A stretch of DNA of 64,000 nucleotides from Pseudomonas frederiksbergensis. GTDB lineage: Bacteria > Pseudomonadota > Gammaproteobacteria > Pseudomonadales > Pseudomonadaceae. Each line of letters opens with the position of its first letter. Position 1 is the first letter of the stretch. The stretch lies in the NCBI RefSeq assembly GCF_035751725.1, contig NZ_CP142104.1, positions 2,914,001 to 2,978,000 of the forward strand. Reading direction: 5' to 3'. Shown here in pieces: positions 25,434-33,999 of this stretch. The notes under the pieces are model-generated. The model searched no databases. It saw only the letters and a program-made list of their open reading frames with translations, and was not told the origin of the DNA. A program made the translations under genes and the position numbers.

Positions 25434-26465
25434 ATGAGCCAGGATCTGATTCTGATCGACGGCGCCCATGGAGGAGGGCAGGTGCTGCGCACCGCCCTCA
25501 GCCTTTCCATCATTACCGGTCGACCGTTTCGAATGACGGAGATACGCGGTAAGCGCTCCCGTCCCGGATTGTTGCGCCAGCACCTCACTGCCGTGCGAGC
25601 TGCGGCTGAGATTTGTGGCGCAAGGATCCACGGGGTGGAACTCAACTCGACGGCCATCGAATTCCGGCCTGCAAGCGTAAGGGCAGGGGACTATTCATTT
25701 GCAATCGGAACTGCCGGCAGCACGATGTTGGTGTTGCAGACCCTGTTGCCTGCGCTCCTGCAAGCGGATGGACCCAGTACCGTCCGGATTAGCGGGGGGA
25801 CGCATAACCCGGCCGCGCCGCCCTTCGATTTCATCCAGAAGGCGTGGCTGCCCTTGATCCAGCGCATGGGAGCGCGGGTGGAATTGGCGCTGCTCAGGCA
25901 TGGATTCGTACCGGGTGGAGGCGGCTTGGTAGAGGCCACCGTACGACCTTCGGCCCTCAAGCCGCTGACGTTGGATGGGGAAATGGAACCTATCACCATT
26001 GTCTCGGCTGGCGCGCTGGTTTCGGCCCTTCCTGCCTCGATTGGCAACCGGGAGCTTGATCGGCTCGCGGCAAGTCTCGGGCTGGAGCGGCGCCATCTGT
26101 CCGTTACCGACCTGGGGGATCAGGCGGGACCAGGCAATGTCGTATCGATCACAGCCATGAAGGCCGGGATTACCGAGGTGTTCTCCAGCATCGGGCAAGA
26201 ACGCATGCGTGCGGAGCAGGTCGCTGACGAGGCGATCGACGAATTCACAGCGTGGGCTCAATCGAATTCAGCGGTAGGCAATCACTTGGCGGATCAACTG
26301 ATGCTGCCGATGGCAATTGCCGGTGCGGGCAAACTCACCACGGTGCGCCTGAGCAATCACATCCGAACGAATGCCGCTGTTATCCAGCAGTTCATCGATC
26401 TGGATGTGCGGCTGACGGAAGGTAGCAATCAGGCCAGTATTGCTGTTGGGCTGCATCCTCGCTAG
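25434..26465 (+). CDS. rtcA: RNA 3'-terminal phosphate cyclase RtcA
   Basis: A 343-residue cyclase that converts RNA 3'-phosphate ends into 2',3'-cyclic phosphates through an RNA-adenylate intermediate. The N-terminus IDGAHGGGQVLRTALSLS, the RPGLLRQHLTAV stretch, the ISGGTHNPAAPPFDFI signature, FVPGGGG and the C-terminal nucleotidyl-acceptor His in GNHLADQLMLPMA are all present. It starts 3 bases after rtcB and completes the rtcBA RNA end-repair operon. Nothing in the sequence suggests damage to the gene. Confidence 0.95.
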   Translation: MSQDLILIDGAHGGGQVLRTALSLSIITGRPFRMTEIRGKRSRPGLLRQHLTAVRAAAEICGARIHGVELNSTAIEFRPASVRAGDYSFAIGTAGSTMLVLQTLLPALLQADGPSTVRISGGTHNPAAPPFDFIQKAWLPLIQRMGARVELALLRHGFVPGGGGLVEATVRPSALKPLTLDGEMEPITIVSAGALVSALPASIGNRELDRLAASLGLERRHLSVTDLGDQAGPGNVVSITAMKAGITEVFSSIGQERMRAEQVADEAIDEFTAWAQSNSAVGNHLADQLMLPMAIAGAGKLTTVRLSNHIRTNAAVIQQFIDLDVRLTEGSNQASIAVGLHPR

Positions 26466-26573
26466 ACGGTTTCCAGTCAGCCCGCTGAGTCAGCGCCAAT
26501 CGTTTGTGTCGCCTCAAACCGTGGCCCTACGTTTACACTTGACGGTCACACCCCTTGGAAGGAACGTCCCCCG

Positions 26574-27947
26574 GTGAACCTCAACGACGCCAGCTTCGAA
26601 GAACTGCTCAACGCTCTCCACGACGGCGTCTATATCACCGATGGCGACGGCAAGACGTTGAAGGTCAATCAAGCCTACGAACGCCTGACCGGGCTCAGCG
26701 GTGCGGATCTCCTCGGCCGATCCATGGAGGAGCTGGTGAAGGAGGGCGTTATCTCGCAATCGGCCACGCTGCGTGTATTGCACGGTGGCCGGCCTGTGTC
26801 GGTGATGCAGAGCCTGAGCCATGGCAAGAAATTGCTCGTCAGCGCCACGCCGATCCTCGACGCTGGAAAGCGGATTTCATACGTGGTCAGTACCGTGCGC
26901 GACATGACTGAACTGCTGCGCATGAAACACGAGCGCGATGAGTTGCAACAGCTCAAGCAACTGCGCAACAGCACCGCCAAGCTCCATGCCGGTCAACAAG
27001 ACAATCTGCTGCGTTCGCCGCTCATGGCCGACCAGGAGGTTTCCGGCCGAGTCCTCTCATTGGCCCGGCAGGTCGCCAGCAGTTCGGTAAAGGTGCTGCT
27101 TCAAGGCGAAACCGGCGTCGGAAAGACCCTCGTCGCGCAATTCATCCATAACGCCAGCCCGCGTGCCAGCGAACCATTCCTTGCGCTCAACTGCGGTGCG
27201 CTGCCCGAGAATCTGATCGAAGCCGAGCTGTTTGGCTACGCGCCGGGAGCGTTCACCGGCGCAGGTCCCAAAGGCAAGCGTGGCCTGCTGGAACTGGCGC
27301 ATCACGGCACGTTGTTTCTCGATGAGATCGGTGATCTGCCGCTGCCGGTGCAAGTCAAGCTGCTCAAGGTCATCGAAGAAAATCGCTTCATTCCCGTCGG
27401 AGGCCTGGAGCTGAAGGAGGTCGATGTACGCATCATCAGCGCCACCCACCATGATCTCAAGCAACGCGTGGCGCAGGGGAGTTTTCGGGCTGATCTGTAT
27501 TACCGGCTCAACGTGGTGCCGATCCACATTCCGGCACTGCGCGAACGCAGGGAGGAGATTGCGCCGCTGCTGCATTACTACCTTGATCGATTTAATACCC
27601 GTTATGAGCGCCAGGTCCGATGGAGTCTGGAAGCCCTCGATTTGATGTGCGAATACGCCTGGCCCGGCAACATTCGCGAATTGATCAACGTGGTTGAACG
27701 GCTGGTGGTGACCAATCAGACCGGGACTGTCGAGGCGCTCGATATGCCTGAAGAGATCCTCGACCTCAACCCGCCTGATACCAATGGCACGGGCTTGCCG
27801 TTGCGCAAGGTAGTGGAAAACGCCGAGCGGACTGCAATTCGCGCCGCGCTGCGCGAGCACAAGACCACGCGCCTCGCGGCCAAGGCTCTGGGCGTGAGCC
27901 AGGCGACGGTGGTGCAGAAAATGAAACGCTGGGAACAGTCTGATTAG
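26574..27947 (+). CDS. PAS-domain sigma-54-dependent activator
   Basis: A 457-residue enhancer-binding protein from GTG 26574 (AAGGAA upstream). An N-terminal PAS sensor spans about 5-115 (LLNALHDGVYITDGDGKTLK). The AAA+ domain carries Walker A GETGVGKT at 178-185, GAFTGA at 225-230 and Walker B LFLDEIGDL at 247-255. The Fis-like helix-turn-helix is at about 430-453 (TRLAAKALGVSQATVVQKMK). It is directly followed by a strong dyad and a -24/-12 promoter in front of an iron-type alcohol dehydrogenase gene, so that gene is its obvious target. The PAS ligand is unknown. Confidence 0.93.
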   Translation: MNLNDASFEELLNALHDGVYITDGDGKTLKVNQAYERLTGLSGADLLGRSMEELVKEGVISQSATLRVLHGGRPVSVMQSLSHGKKLLVSATPILDAGKRISYVVSTVRDMTELLRMKHERDELQQLKQLRNSTAKLHAGQQDNLLRSPLMADQEVSGRVLSLARQVASSSVKVLLQGETGVGKTLVAQFIHNASPRASEPFLALNCGALPENLIEAELFGYAPGAFTGAGPKGKRGLLELAHHGTLFLDEIGDLPLPVQVKLLKVIEENRFIPVGGLELKEVDVRIISATHHDLKQRVAQGSFRADLYYRLNVVPIHIPALRERREEIAPLLHYYLDRFNTRYERQVRWSLEALDLMCEYAWPGNIRELINVVERLVVTNQTGTVEALDMPEEILDLNPPDTNGTGLPLRKVVENAERTAIRAALREHKTTRLAAKALGVSQATVVQKMKRWEQSD

Positions 27948-27988
27948 TTTTCTGATCAACACCGTGGAAATCGATCAGAAAACTGATC
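27946..27988. promoter_or_regulatory. Upstream activator dyads for the sigma-54 regulator
   Basis: AGTTTTCTGATC (27946-27957) and GATCAGAAAACT (27973-27984) form a perfect 12-bp inverted repeat with a 15-base spacer. The second arm is itself part of the palindrome GATCAG-AAAA-CTGATC (27973-27988). The cluster is about 80-115 bases upstream of the -24/-12 promoter, the normal distance for enhancer sites, and starts within the regulator's stop codon. Confidence 0.78.
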
Positions 27989-28031
27989 GCCGCTGACCGG
28001 CGATACGCCTCCCTGGCTTGATATAAATCGC

Positions 28032-28058
28032 GCAAAGCCCCCCATCACGGGGCTTTGC
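28032..28058. terminator. Strong hairpin, possible terminator without U-tract
   Basis: GCAAAGCCCC (28032-28041) pairs perfectly with GGGGCTTTGC (28049-28058) over a 7-base loop. No run of T follows. It lies between the activator dyads and the sigma-54 promoter and could end the regulator transcript. Confidence 0.55.
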
Positions 28059-28063
28059 GGGCA

Positions 28064-28080
28064 TTGGCACGGCTTTCGCT
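28064..28080 (+). promoter_or_regulatory. Sigma-54 promoter of the alcohol dehydrogenase gene
   Basis: TTGGCACGGCTTTCGCT has the full TGGCACG -24 box and GC at -12 with correct 12-base spacing. Transcription would start about 40 bases before the ATG at 28130. The dyads at 27946-27988 lie upstream. Confidence 0.82.
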
Positions 28081-28129
28081 ATTCCGTTTGGCACGTCTTC
28101 CATAAAACAACATCAACTGGACGAGCCCG

Positions 28130-29278
28130 ATGAATATCGCTTCTTTCAAAATCGCCAACAAATTGATCACTGGACCCGGCGCAATCGAGCAGCTTTGCGC
28201 TGAGCTGACGCGCCTGGAGGTCAACAATCCGCTGATCGTCACAGACACCGTCCTGGTGAACTCCGGCACCGTTGACCTGGCGCTGGCGCAGCTCGGTGAT
28301 CGTCGCTACGGCATTTTCGACCAGGTCAAACCGGAGCCCGAAGTGATCATCGTCGAGGAGTGCACCCGCGCCTATACCCAGGGTGGCCACGACGGATTGA
28401 TTGCGGTGGGCGGCGGCAGTGCCATCGATATCGCCAAGGGGGTCGCGGCCTATGCCGGTCATTCAGGTGCGCTGACGGAGCTGTTCGGTGTCGATCTGGT
28501 GAAACGCAAGGGCCCGCCCTTGATTGCCATCCCGACGACCGCCGGTACAGGTTCGGAAGTGACCAACGTCGCGATTTTCTCCGACAAGCAAGCGCAGCTG
28601 AAGAAAGGCATCGTCAGTGATTACCTGCTGCCCGACGTGGCGCTGGTCAGTCCGACCATGACGTTGACCTGTCCACGCAGTGTTACGGCGGCCAGTGGCG
28701 TCGACGCGCTGGTACATGCGGTCGAGTCCTATCTCTCAGTCAACGCTTCGCCAATCACCGATGCTATCGCACTGGGTGCGATCAAGCTGATCACCAAGGC
28801 ACTGCCGAAGGCTTATGCCAACCCGACCAACTTGAAAGCACGAGAAGACATGGCCACCGGCAGCCTGATGGCCGGCATGGCATTCGGCAATGCAGGGGTA
28901 GGGGCGGTGCATGCACTGGCGTACCCATTGGGCGGACGGTTCAATATCGCCCACGGTGTCAGCAACGCCTTGCTGCTGCCGTACGTAATGGAGTGGAACA
29001 AGACGGCTTGCGTCGAGCGTTTCCGTGGTATCGCCGAAGCCATGGGCGTGCGCGTCGCAAACCTCAACGACAAGGATGCGGCGGATCAGGCGGTGAAGGC
29101 GATGGCGGATCTATGTGCCGCAGTGGATATCCCCACGGGCCTGCGCAGCTTCAACGTGCCGGAGGAGGCCATTCCAGCAATGGCGGAGGAGGCCAGCAAG
29201 ATCGACCGATTGATGCGCAACAATCCGCGCAAGCTGACGGCAGCCGATATCGAGAAGATTTACCGCGCGGCCTACTGA
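28130..29278 (+). CDS. Iron-containing alcohol dehydrogenase
   Basis: A 382-residue group III (Fe-ADH) dehydrogenase. The nucleotide-binding stretch VGGGSAIDIAKGVAAY is at about 87-102, PTTAGTGSEVTNVAIF follows, and the metal region has HAVESYLS and HALAYPLGGRFNIAHG with several His. This family interconverts alcohols and aldehydes with NAD(P). A sigma-54 promoter and upstream dyads precede it, and the activator is encoded just upstream, so expression is likely induced by the alcohol or a related compound. A transporter gene follows 74 bases later. Confidence 0.9.
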   Translation: MNIASFKIANKLITGPGAIEQLCAELTRLEVNNPLIVTDTVLVNSGTVDLALAQLGDRRYGIFDQVKPEPEVIIVEECTRAYTQGGHDGLIAVGGGSAIDIAKGVAAYAGHSGALTELFGVDLVKRKGPPLIAIPTTAGTGSEVTNVAIFSDKQAQLKKGIVSDYLLPDVALVSPTMTLTCPRSVTAASGVDALVHAVESYLSVNASPITDAIALGAIKLITKALPKAYANPTNLKAREDMATGSLMAGMAFGNAGVGAVHALAYPLGGRFNIAHGVSNALLLPYVMEWNKTACVERFRGIAEAMGVRVANLNDKDAADQAVKAMADLCAAVDIPTGLRSFNVPEEAIPAMAEEASKIDRLMRNNPRKLTAADIEKIYRAAY

Positions 29279-29352
29279 TTTTTAAGCCACGTCTCGGTTT
29301 ATTTCCGGAGCGTGCGCTCGCCATGACAAGACCAATAACTCAGGTGAACCCA

Positions 29353-30798
29353 ATGTCCGACACTCCTGCGCAGCGGAGCGAAAGCCCGTACATTCCGCTC
29401 GGTCCCTTCAAGGTCCGGCTGCCGTTTCTGCATTACAAAATCGAACTTCCAGATTATCTCCAGGGCTTGCTGATGTGTGCCGTGGACCTGGCTGCCATTC
29501 CGCTGATGACCGAACTGCTCGGCATGCCATTTGAAGTCGCGCTTGCTGTCGTGATGCTCAACGGCTTGCTGTACCTCGCGCACCATCTGCTCGGCGACCC
29601 GACCGTACCGGGCTGGATCACCCCGGCGGTGCCCCTGTTGATGGCTTATTGTGCGCAATTCCCGATGGGCCCGGAGCGTGTCCACGCGTTGATTGCCTTC
29701 CAGTTGATGCTGGGGGTTTTCTCGATCGCCTTGGGGGCGACCGGAATGGCGAAAAAGGTGGTGGAATTCGTGCCCTCGGCGATCAAGTCCGGGATCATCG
29801 TCGGGGCCGGCTTGAGTGCGGTAATCGCGGTGTTCCAAGTAGGCGGAAAATTCAATGTGCTGCCCTGGACAATTTCCATTGCGGTCGGCATCGCCTTTTA
29901 TCTGATCTTTTCCCAGCACTTCAATGAGCTCAAGCAGCGCAACCGCTTCTGGTGGAACTTCGCCAAGCTCGGCATCCTGCCGATCATTCTGCTGGCAGTG
30001 GTGATTGCCCCGTTGTTTGGTGAAGCACCATGGCCAACCCTTCAGTGGGGTATCAGCCAACCGGACTTTGCAGGCTTGTGGAACAACTACACCGTGTTCG
30101 GACTGGGCATGCCGCCACTGTCCATGTTCATCTCCGCGCTGCCGACCATGCTTGCGGCCTACATCATCGTGTTCGGCGACGTGCTCAGCGCAAAATCGCT
30201 TCTCGATGAGGCAGAAACTGTCCGCTCCGACGAAGTTGTCGACTACAACCCCGATCGCGCGCACCTGATCTTCGGCGCGCGTAATGCGTTCATGAGCATC
30301 TTCGGCCCGGATGTCGCCATGTGCGGGCCCAAGTGGGCGGCGATGCTGGTGGTGGTGATCGAGCGCTTCAAAGGTGGGCCGAAGGTGATGAAGTCGATCA
30401 TCGGCGGCGTCGGGTCGTTCCGTTGGGGGACCAACAGCGGTCTGTTGCTGTTGCCGGTCGTGACGTTGGTACAGCCGATTCTCGGTGTCGCGTTGTCTCT
30501 GACGCTGCTGATCCAGGGTTACGTGAGCGTGCGCCTTGGCATTCTTGAAGCCAGAAGCCAGCGCGACCTGGGCATCGCCGGCGTGATCGGCGCGGTACTG
30601 GCGATCAAAGGCGCGAGCTGGGCATTCGGCATTGGCGTTGTGTTGTGCCTGCTGATTTATGGCAAGAATTTTTTCAAGGGGGAGGTGGATGGGACGTTTG
30701 CCAAGGATTTGAAGGGAATGGGTAACACCAAGCCAATCGGCGATGATGAGTCCGCGACGGAGATCAAGCGAATGGAGGGCAGGGCTGTGACAGAGTGA
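29353..30798 (+). CDS. Polytopic NCS2/SulP-like permease
   Basis: A 481-residue integral membrane protein from ATG 29353 (AGGTGA just upstream; an ATG at 29323 is weaker). About 10-12 hydrophobic segments are visible, for example LLMCAVDLAAIPLMTELLG, SGIIVGAGLSAVIAVFQVGG and LGILPIILLAVVIAPLFG. The pattern GDPTVPGWITPAVPLL near the start and FGPDVAMCGPKW in the second half resemble, but do not clearly match, nucleobase (NCS2) or sulfate-type carriers. It lies downstream of the iron alcohol dehydrogenase under the same sigma-54 control and may import its substrate. Family placement is tentative. Confidence 0.7.
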   Translation: MSDTPAQRSESPYIPLGPFKVRLPFLHYKIELPDYLQGLLMCAVDLAAIPLMTELLGMPFEVALAVVMLNGLLYLAHHLLGDPTVPGWITPAVPLLMAYCAQFPMGPERVHALIAFQLMLGVFSIALGATGMAKKVVEFVPSAIKSGIIVGAGLSAVIAVFQVGGKFNVLPWTISIAVGIAFYLIFSQHFNELKQRNRFWWNFAKLGILPIILLAVVIAPLFGEAPWPTLQWGISQPDFAGLWNNYTVFGLGMPPLSMFISALPTMLAAYIIVFGDVLSAKSLLDEAETVRSDEVVDYNPDRAHLIFGARNAFMSIFGPDVAMCGPKWAAMLVVVIERFKGGPKVMKSIIGGVGSFRWGTNSGLLLLPVVTLVQPILGVALSLTLLIQGYVSVRLGILEARSQRDLGIAGVIGAVLAIKGASWAFGIGVVLCLLIYGKNFFKGEVDGTFAKDLKGMGNTKPIGDDESATEIKRMEGRAVTE

Positions 30799-30827
30799 AC
30801 GGGATTGGGGCGGTCATCCTCGATATT

Positions 30828-30852
30828 AGAGGAGGGTGCGCCTCACCCCTCT
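30828..30852. terminator. Bidirectional hairpin terminator between convergent genes
   Basis: AGAG-ga-GGGTG pairs with CACCC-CTCT around a 5-base loop (cgcct), with a two-base bulge; ATTTGTTTGG follows on the + strand. It sits between the permease stop and the stop codon of the convergent reverse-strand gene, and overlaps the latter. Confidence 0.6.
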
Positions 30853-31555
30853 ATTTGTTTGGTGTGAGTTCTTGGACGACCTCACGCATCATGTCCTCGG
30901 AAACTTCAATTTCTTGCCGGAATTTACTGGGGCGCAGGACATGGTCCTCATTGTACTTGGCGTCTATCCCGGTACCGAACGCTTCGTCTCTCTGAATCAT
31001 TTTATTTAAAGCTTCAACGACGCTGCTATCGCTGGTGGCAATCTTGTGCGCGCCTACGTAGCCATCCACGAGCGTTTCGGCGTAACCGTGTATTTCGCAA
31101 TTATGATAAAGATACAGCTTCATCATGCAGGCAAATGAGTGGGCGAAAGATCTTTTGGTGCCGCTTGGCAGTGCGGAGTTACAACCATAGATTTTTATCT
31201 TGCCGGCAAAAGACCGGTTCAATAAAACGTCTTTTTTCAACGTTCTGGCCAGAACCAATGCAGAAATGGACTCGCTGTCGGCAGAGGCCTCCTTGGATAT
31301 GATGGTACTTCCGGGAGCGCAATGTCCAAAAATATAGATGACCTCGTCAGGGCCTATACAGCTCTGCAAACGTACTGCGAGACGTTTTTTCGAAGGTCCA
31401 TCGAAGGTGAAGAATTCGTAATCGGCCAGGTCCGTCCTTTCTGTGTTGGCTTCAATTTTTGAGCGTCTGGCCTTCCGCCAGTTTTCCCTGGTATTGACCC
31501 ATTGCTTGGATTGTGCAGAAAAGGGACATATCACGATGCGTGAATGTTTGCACAT
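30851..31555 (-). CDS. Orphan protein with C80/caspase-like His/Cys pattern
   Basis: A 234-residue protein with an excellent GGAGGAA site before ATG 31555. No signal peptide or membrane segment is seen. Two hydrophobic strands each end in a potential catalytic residue: EVIYIFGHCAPG with His78 and GKIKIYGCNSALPSG with Cys125. This strand-GH, strand-GC arrangement is that of clan CD cysteine peptidases, especially the C80 toxin autoprocessing and caspase-like groups. A late IHGYAETLVDGY also fits. The body is basic in the N-terminal 45 residues. Base composition is AT-richer than the flanks, suggesting acquisition. No toxin, immunity or secretion gene is adjacent. The peptidase call is an inference from pattern only. 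Confidence 0.45.
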   Translation of the reverse strand: MCKHSRIVICPFSAQSKQWVNTRENWRKARRSKIEANTERTDLADYEFFTFDGPSKKRLAVRLQSCIGPDEVIYIFGHCAPGSTIISKEASADSESISALVLARTLKKDVLLNRSFAGKIKIYGCNSALPSGTKRSFAHSFACMMKLYLYHNCEIHGYAETLVDGYVGAHKIATSDSSVVEALNKMIQRDEAFGTGIDAKYNEDHVLRPSKFRQEIEVSEDMMREVVQELTPNK

Positions 31556-31860
31556 AGCGCTTCCTCCGAGCGAAAAATCTCCATCCTGAAGAAATTCTAG
31601 CCAAGCCTGGCGGTTTAGCTATCGACGCTGAAGCGTTCGGCTTTTACGAATTGACCTGGATGGGGGTGGAGGCCTCATGGCGAGATATAAGAGACAAACA
31701 TCCTGTTTAACATAATATACATTATGCGCATATAGCGTTTAATATCGCAGCCCATCACAGGCCACTTTCAGCACACACATCCCGGTCTGGCCTCAAGATC
31801 CGAGGCTGGGATGCTGACAGTCAGCAATCCCATCACCTACGTGAACACCCGGTCAAAACC
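31556..31860. other. AT-rich intergenic region
   Basis: A 305-base stretch between two reverse-strand genes. It is AT-rich, with a small dyad CATAAT-atac-ATTATG at 31711-31726. I see no coding potential, tRNA or repeat here; it presumably holds the promoter of the C80-like gene. Confidence 0.6.
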
Positions 31861-32457
31861 TTATAGCGGCTCGGCCGTTTCTATCAGCGAATTAAGCACC
31901 AGTTTGATCTCCGTCGCGGGATCCTTGTGTCCCTGCAGAATCAAGCCTTCCGACAGCGCGGTAAATGTCTTGGCGAGTGCTGCGTACGCCAACGGAGGTT
32001 TCTTTCCGGCATGATTGAAAATAATCGTAATCAGCTTACCCAAGGCCTCGCTGTTTTCTTCATGCAGGTCGTAATAATGCTTCGCGAACTCCTCATCACG
32101 CAGAGCGATCAACTGCATCTCCGCATCAAGAACGGCGCAATTGGTATTGTTCTTAAGGGTGTCGATATAGGCATTCAAACCTTGGGTGAGCTGTTCCGCC
32201 GAGTAGCCGCCGGCCAAGGTATTGCCCAAGCGATCGATCTCCACCCGTTTGAAGCGCTGGGTCAGTTGCAGGAGCAGTTCCGACTTGCTTGAGAAGTTTG
32301 AAAAGAATGCGCCTTTTGAATAACCGGCCTCTTCGGAGATCGTGTTTACACTGGCGGCGTGAAAGCCTTTCTTGATCATCAGTTCTGTTGCGGTATCGAA
32401 TAACTTGTCTCTTGTTATTTGCTGGCTTTCCTCTCGACCTAATCTTTTCTTAATCAC
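31861..32457 (-). CDS. TetR-family regulator, probable cluster regulator
   Basis: A 198-residue TetR protein. The helix-turn-helix lies at about 20-65 (LFDTATELMIKKGFHAASVN, then EEAGYSKGAFFSNFSSKSEL). The C-terminal part has the helix pattern of TetR ligand domains with a DAEMQLIALRDEEFAKHYYDL segment. It is divergent to the biosynthetic operon beginning at 32916, across a 458-base region with a palindrome next to its own start. A role as repressor of that operon, perhaps responding to its product, is a reasonable inference given that AfsA-type butyrolactones classically act on TetR-type receptors. Confidence 0.85.
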   Translation of the reverse strand: MIKKRLGREESQQITRDKLFDTATELMIKKGFHAASVNTISEEAGYSKGAFFSNFSSKSELLLQLTQRFKRVEIDRLGNTLAGGYSAEQLTQGLNAYIDTLKNNTNCAVLDAEMQLIALRDEEFAKHYYDLHEENSEALGKLITIIFNHAGKKPPLAYAALAKTFTALSEGLILQGHKDPATEIKLVLNSLIETAEPL

Positions 32458-32915
32458 GCCCTCGGCTCCTTTGGCCCGAAAATCTATAGTTGTAACTAGA
32501 TGAAACCACTCTACGATTCAGCCTGCGAACAGATGTTTGCACCTTAACATCCACCTAAGCTCTTTTGCATTTAAAGTTTCAGAAGAGCCATGTGAGTACC
32601 GTGTACTTTTACTCTGGCGGACCGCAGAAAAACGCCGATTTCAGCGAGGCCCCGTCCCCCTTCTGCCATGTCCACTCTGCCCTCGAAATCTCCATAACCG
32701 CCTCGGTGACTGAGAAATGGCGCCATCAGTATGACGCAAATTCGCTGAGACCTCACGTCTCAGCCCCGTGCTAGACGCTTCGCTATTATTTTATTCATGA
32801 AATACCGCTTGATTTTCAGATACCGAATGGTTTTTACTTGCGCCGTTGGATGAGCCAACACCTGTCCGGACGATGACATTGCCCGAGCAGGTACCTCACA
32901 GGGAGCAGGATTTTA
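32458..32915. promoter_or_regulatory. Divergent regulatory region of the biosynthetic operon
   Basis: A 458-base non-coding stretch, AT-richer than the genes around it. It contains the 12-bp palindrome TAGTT-gt-AACTA at 32487-32498 near the TetR start, and a perfect 7-bp stem GCTGAGA...TCTCAGC at 32744-32764. A CTATTATTTTATTC stretch near 32780-32795 could hold a -10 element of a forward promoter. The leader to the first gene at 32916 would then be about 120 bases. No credible ORF is present. Confidence 0.55.
32487..32498. promoter_or_regulatory. Palindrome next to the TetR gene
   Basis: TAGTTGTAACTA is a perfect 12-bp palindrome (TAGTT-gt-AACTA) about 30 bases upstream of the TetR start, a typical autoregulatory operator position. 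Confidence 0.5.
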
Positions 32916-33932
32916 ATGGAATATGCCTTCGTCACAGGCGCTACGGGCCTGCTTGGCAACAACGTTGTCCACGCGCTGTTGAAACGCAACATCAAGGTCA
33001 AGGCGCTTGTGCGTTCCGTGGAAAAAGCCAAGAAGCAATTTGGCGGCCTGCCGGTCGAGTTCGTCGAGGGCGATATGCTTGACGTGAAGGCATTCAGCCA
33101 CGCACTTGAAGGCTGCGATGCGTTGTTTCACACCGCCGCGTACTTTCGCGATAGCTATAAAGGTGGGAAACACTGGCAGAAACTCTATGACACTAACGTA
33201 ACGGGCACCGAGCGCCTGTTGCAGGCCGCCTATGCTGCGGGTATTCGGCGTGCAGTCCATACCTCTTCGATTGCAGTGTTGAAAGGCGCCAAAGACCAGG
33301 TCATCGACGAAACCATGTCCCGGGACGAGTCGGAAGCCGACGATTACTATTTGAGCAAGATCCTCTCTGAGCAAAAGGTTCGGGAGTTCCTGGCTGTGCA
33401 TCCGGACATGTTTGTTGCAATGGTGTTGCCCGGCTGGATGTTCGGCCCCGGGGACATTGGTCCCACCTCCTCCGGTCAGTTCCTGCTGGATTTCGTTGGG
33501 CGAAAGCTGCCGGGCGTTCTCCCAGGGAGCTTTTCAGTCGTAGATGCGCGGGACGTCGCGGAGCATCAAATCGCGGCGATTACCCGCGGTAGATCGGGTG
33601 AGCGTTATCTGGCAGCCGGCAATCATATGGATATGAAGAGTATTTTCCGCGCACTGTCCAACGTCAGTGGGATCAAGGCACCTGAGCGAGCTGTGCCATT
33701 GTTCATGTTGCGCGTTATCGCGTTTGCCTATGAGTGCTATTACCGGGTCACGAAGAAGCCGGTGCTGATCAGTACTTCCACGGTCAAGCTCATTGAACAA
33801 GAACAAGGACGAACGCACTTCAGTCACAGCAAGAGTTCCAGCGAACTTAAATGCGCGTTCCGCCCTGTCAGTGAAACACTGACCGATACCTTGGACTGGT
33901 ATCGCAATAACAACTATATAAAGCTCAACTAA
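32916..33932 (+). CDS. NAD(P)-dependent epimerase/reductase (extended SDR)
   Basis: A 338-residue extended SDR of the dihydroflavonol reductase / 3-beta-hydroxysteroid dehydrogenase-like group. The Rossmann fingerprint TGATGLLG is at 7-14, the active-site HTSSIAVLKG at about 115-124, and Tyr144/Lys148 (YYLSK) form the YxxxK pair. PGWMFGPGD follows. It probably reduces or oxidises a keto group on a pathway intermediate. It is the first gene of the operon that continues with the ligase after a 67-base gap. In the AfsA model it could reduce the butenolide or ketone stage; that role is inferred from context. Confidence 0.82.
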   Translation: MEYAFVTGATGLLGNNVVHALLKRNIKVKALVRSVEKAKKQFGGLPVEFVEGDMLDVKAFSHALEGCDALFHTAAYFRDSYKGGKHWQKLYDTNVTGTERLLQAAYAAGIRRAVHTSSIAVLKGAKDQVIDETMSRDESEADDYYLSKILSEQKVREFLAVHPDMFVAMVLPGWMFGPGDIGPTSSGQFLLDFVGRKLPGVLPGSFSVVDARDVAEHQIAAITRGRSGERYLAAGNHMDMKSIFRALSNVSGIKAPERAVPLFMLRVIAFAYECYYRVTKKPVLISTSTVKLIEQEQGRTHFSHSKSSSELKCAFRPVSETLTDTLDWYRNNNYIKLN

Positions 33933-33999
33933 ACCAAATAGCCTGCCTCTGCAGTACTTTTTTATCTGGCCATAACTTCAAGGATTGAGAGGTTGGTGA

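Noticed and set aside
28087..28103. Second sigma-54-like sequence TTTGGCACGTCTTCCAT
   Set aside because: It has a good -24 box but AT instead of GC at -12; the promoter at 28064-28080 has both elements.
28993..29352. Upstream extension of the permease gene to 28993
   Set aside because: This part overlaps the end of the alcohol dehydrogenase in another frame and is Arg/Gly-rich; the ATG at 29353 with AGGTGA fits the start of the hydrophobic protein.
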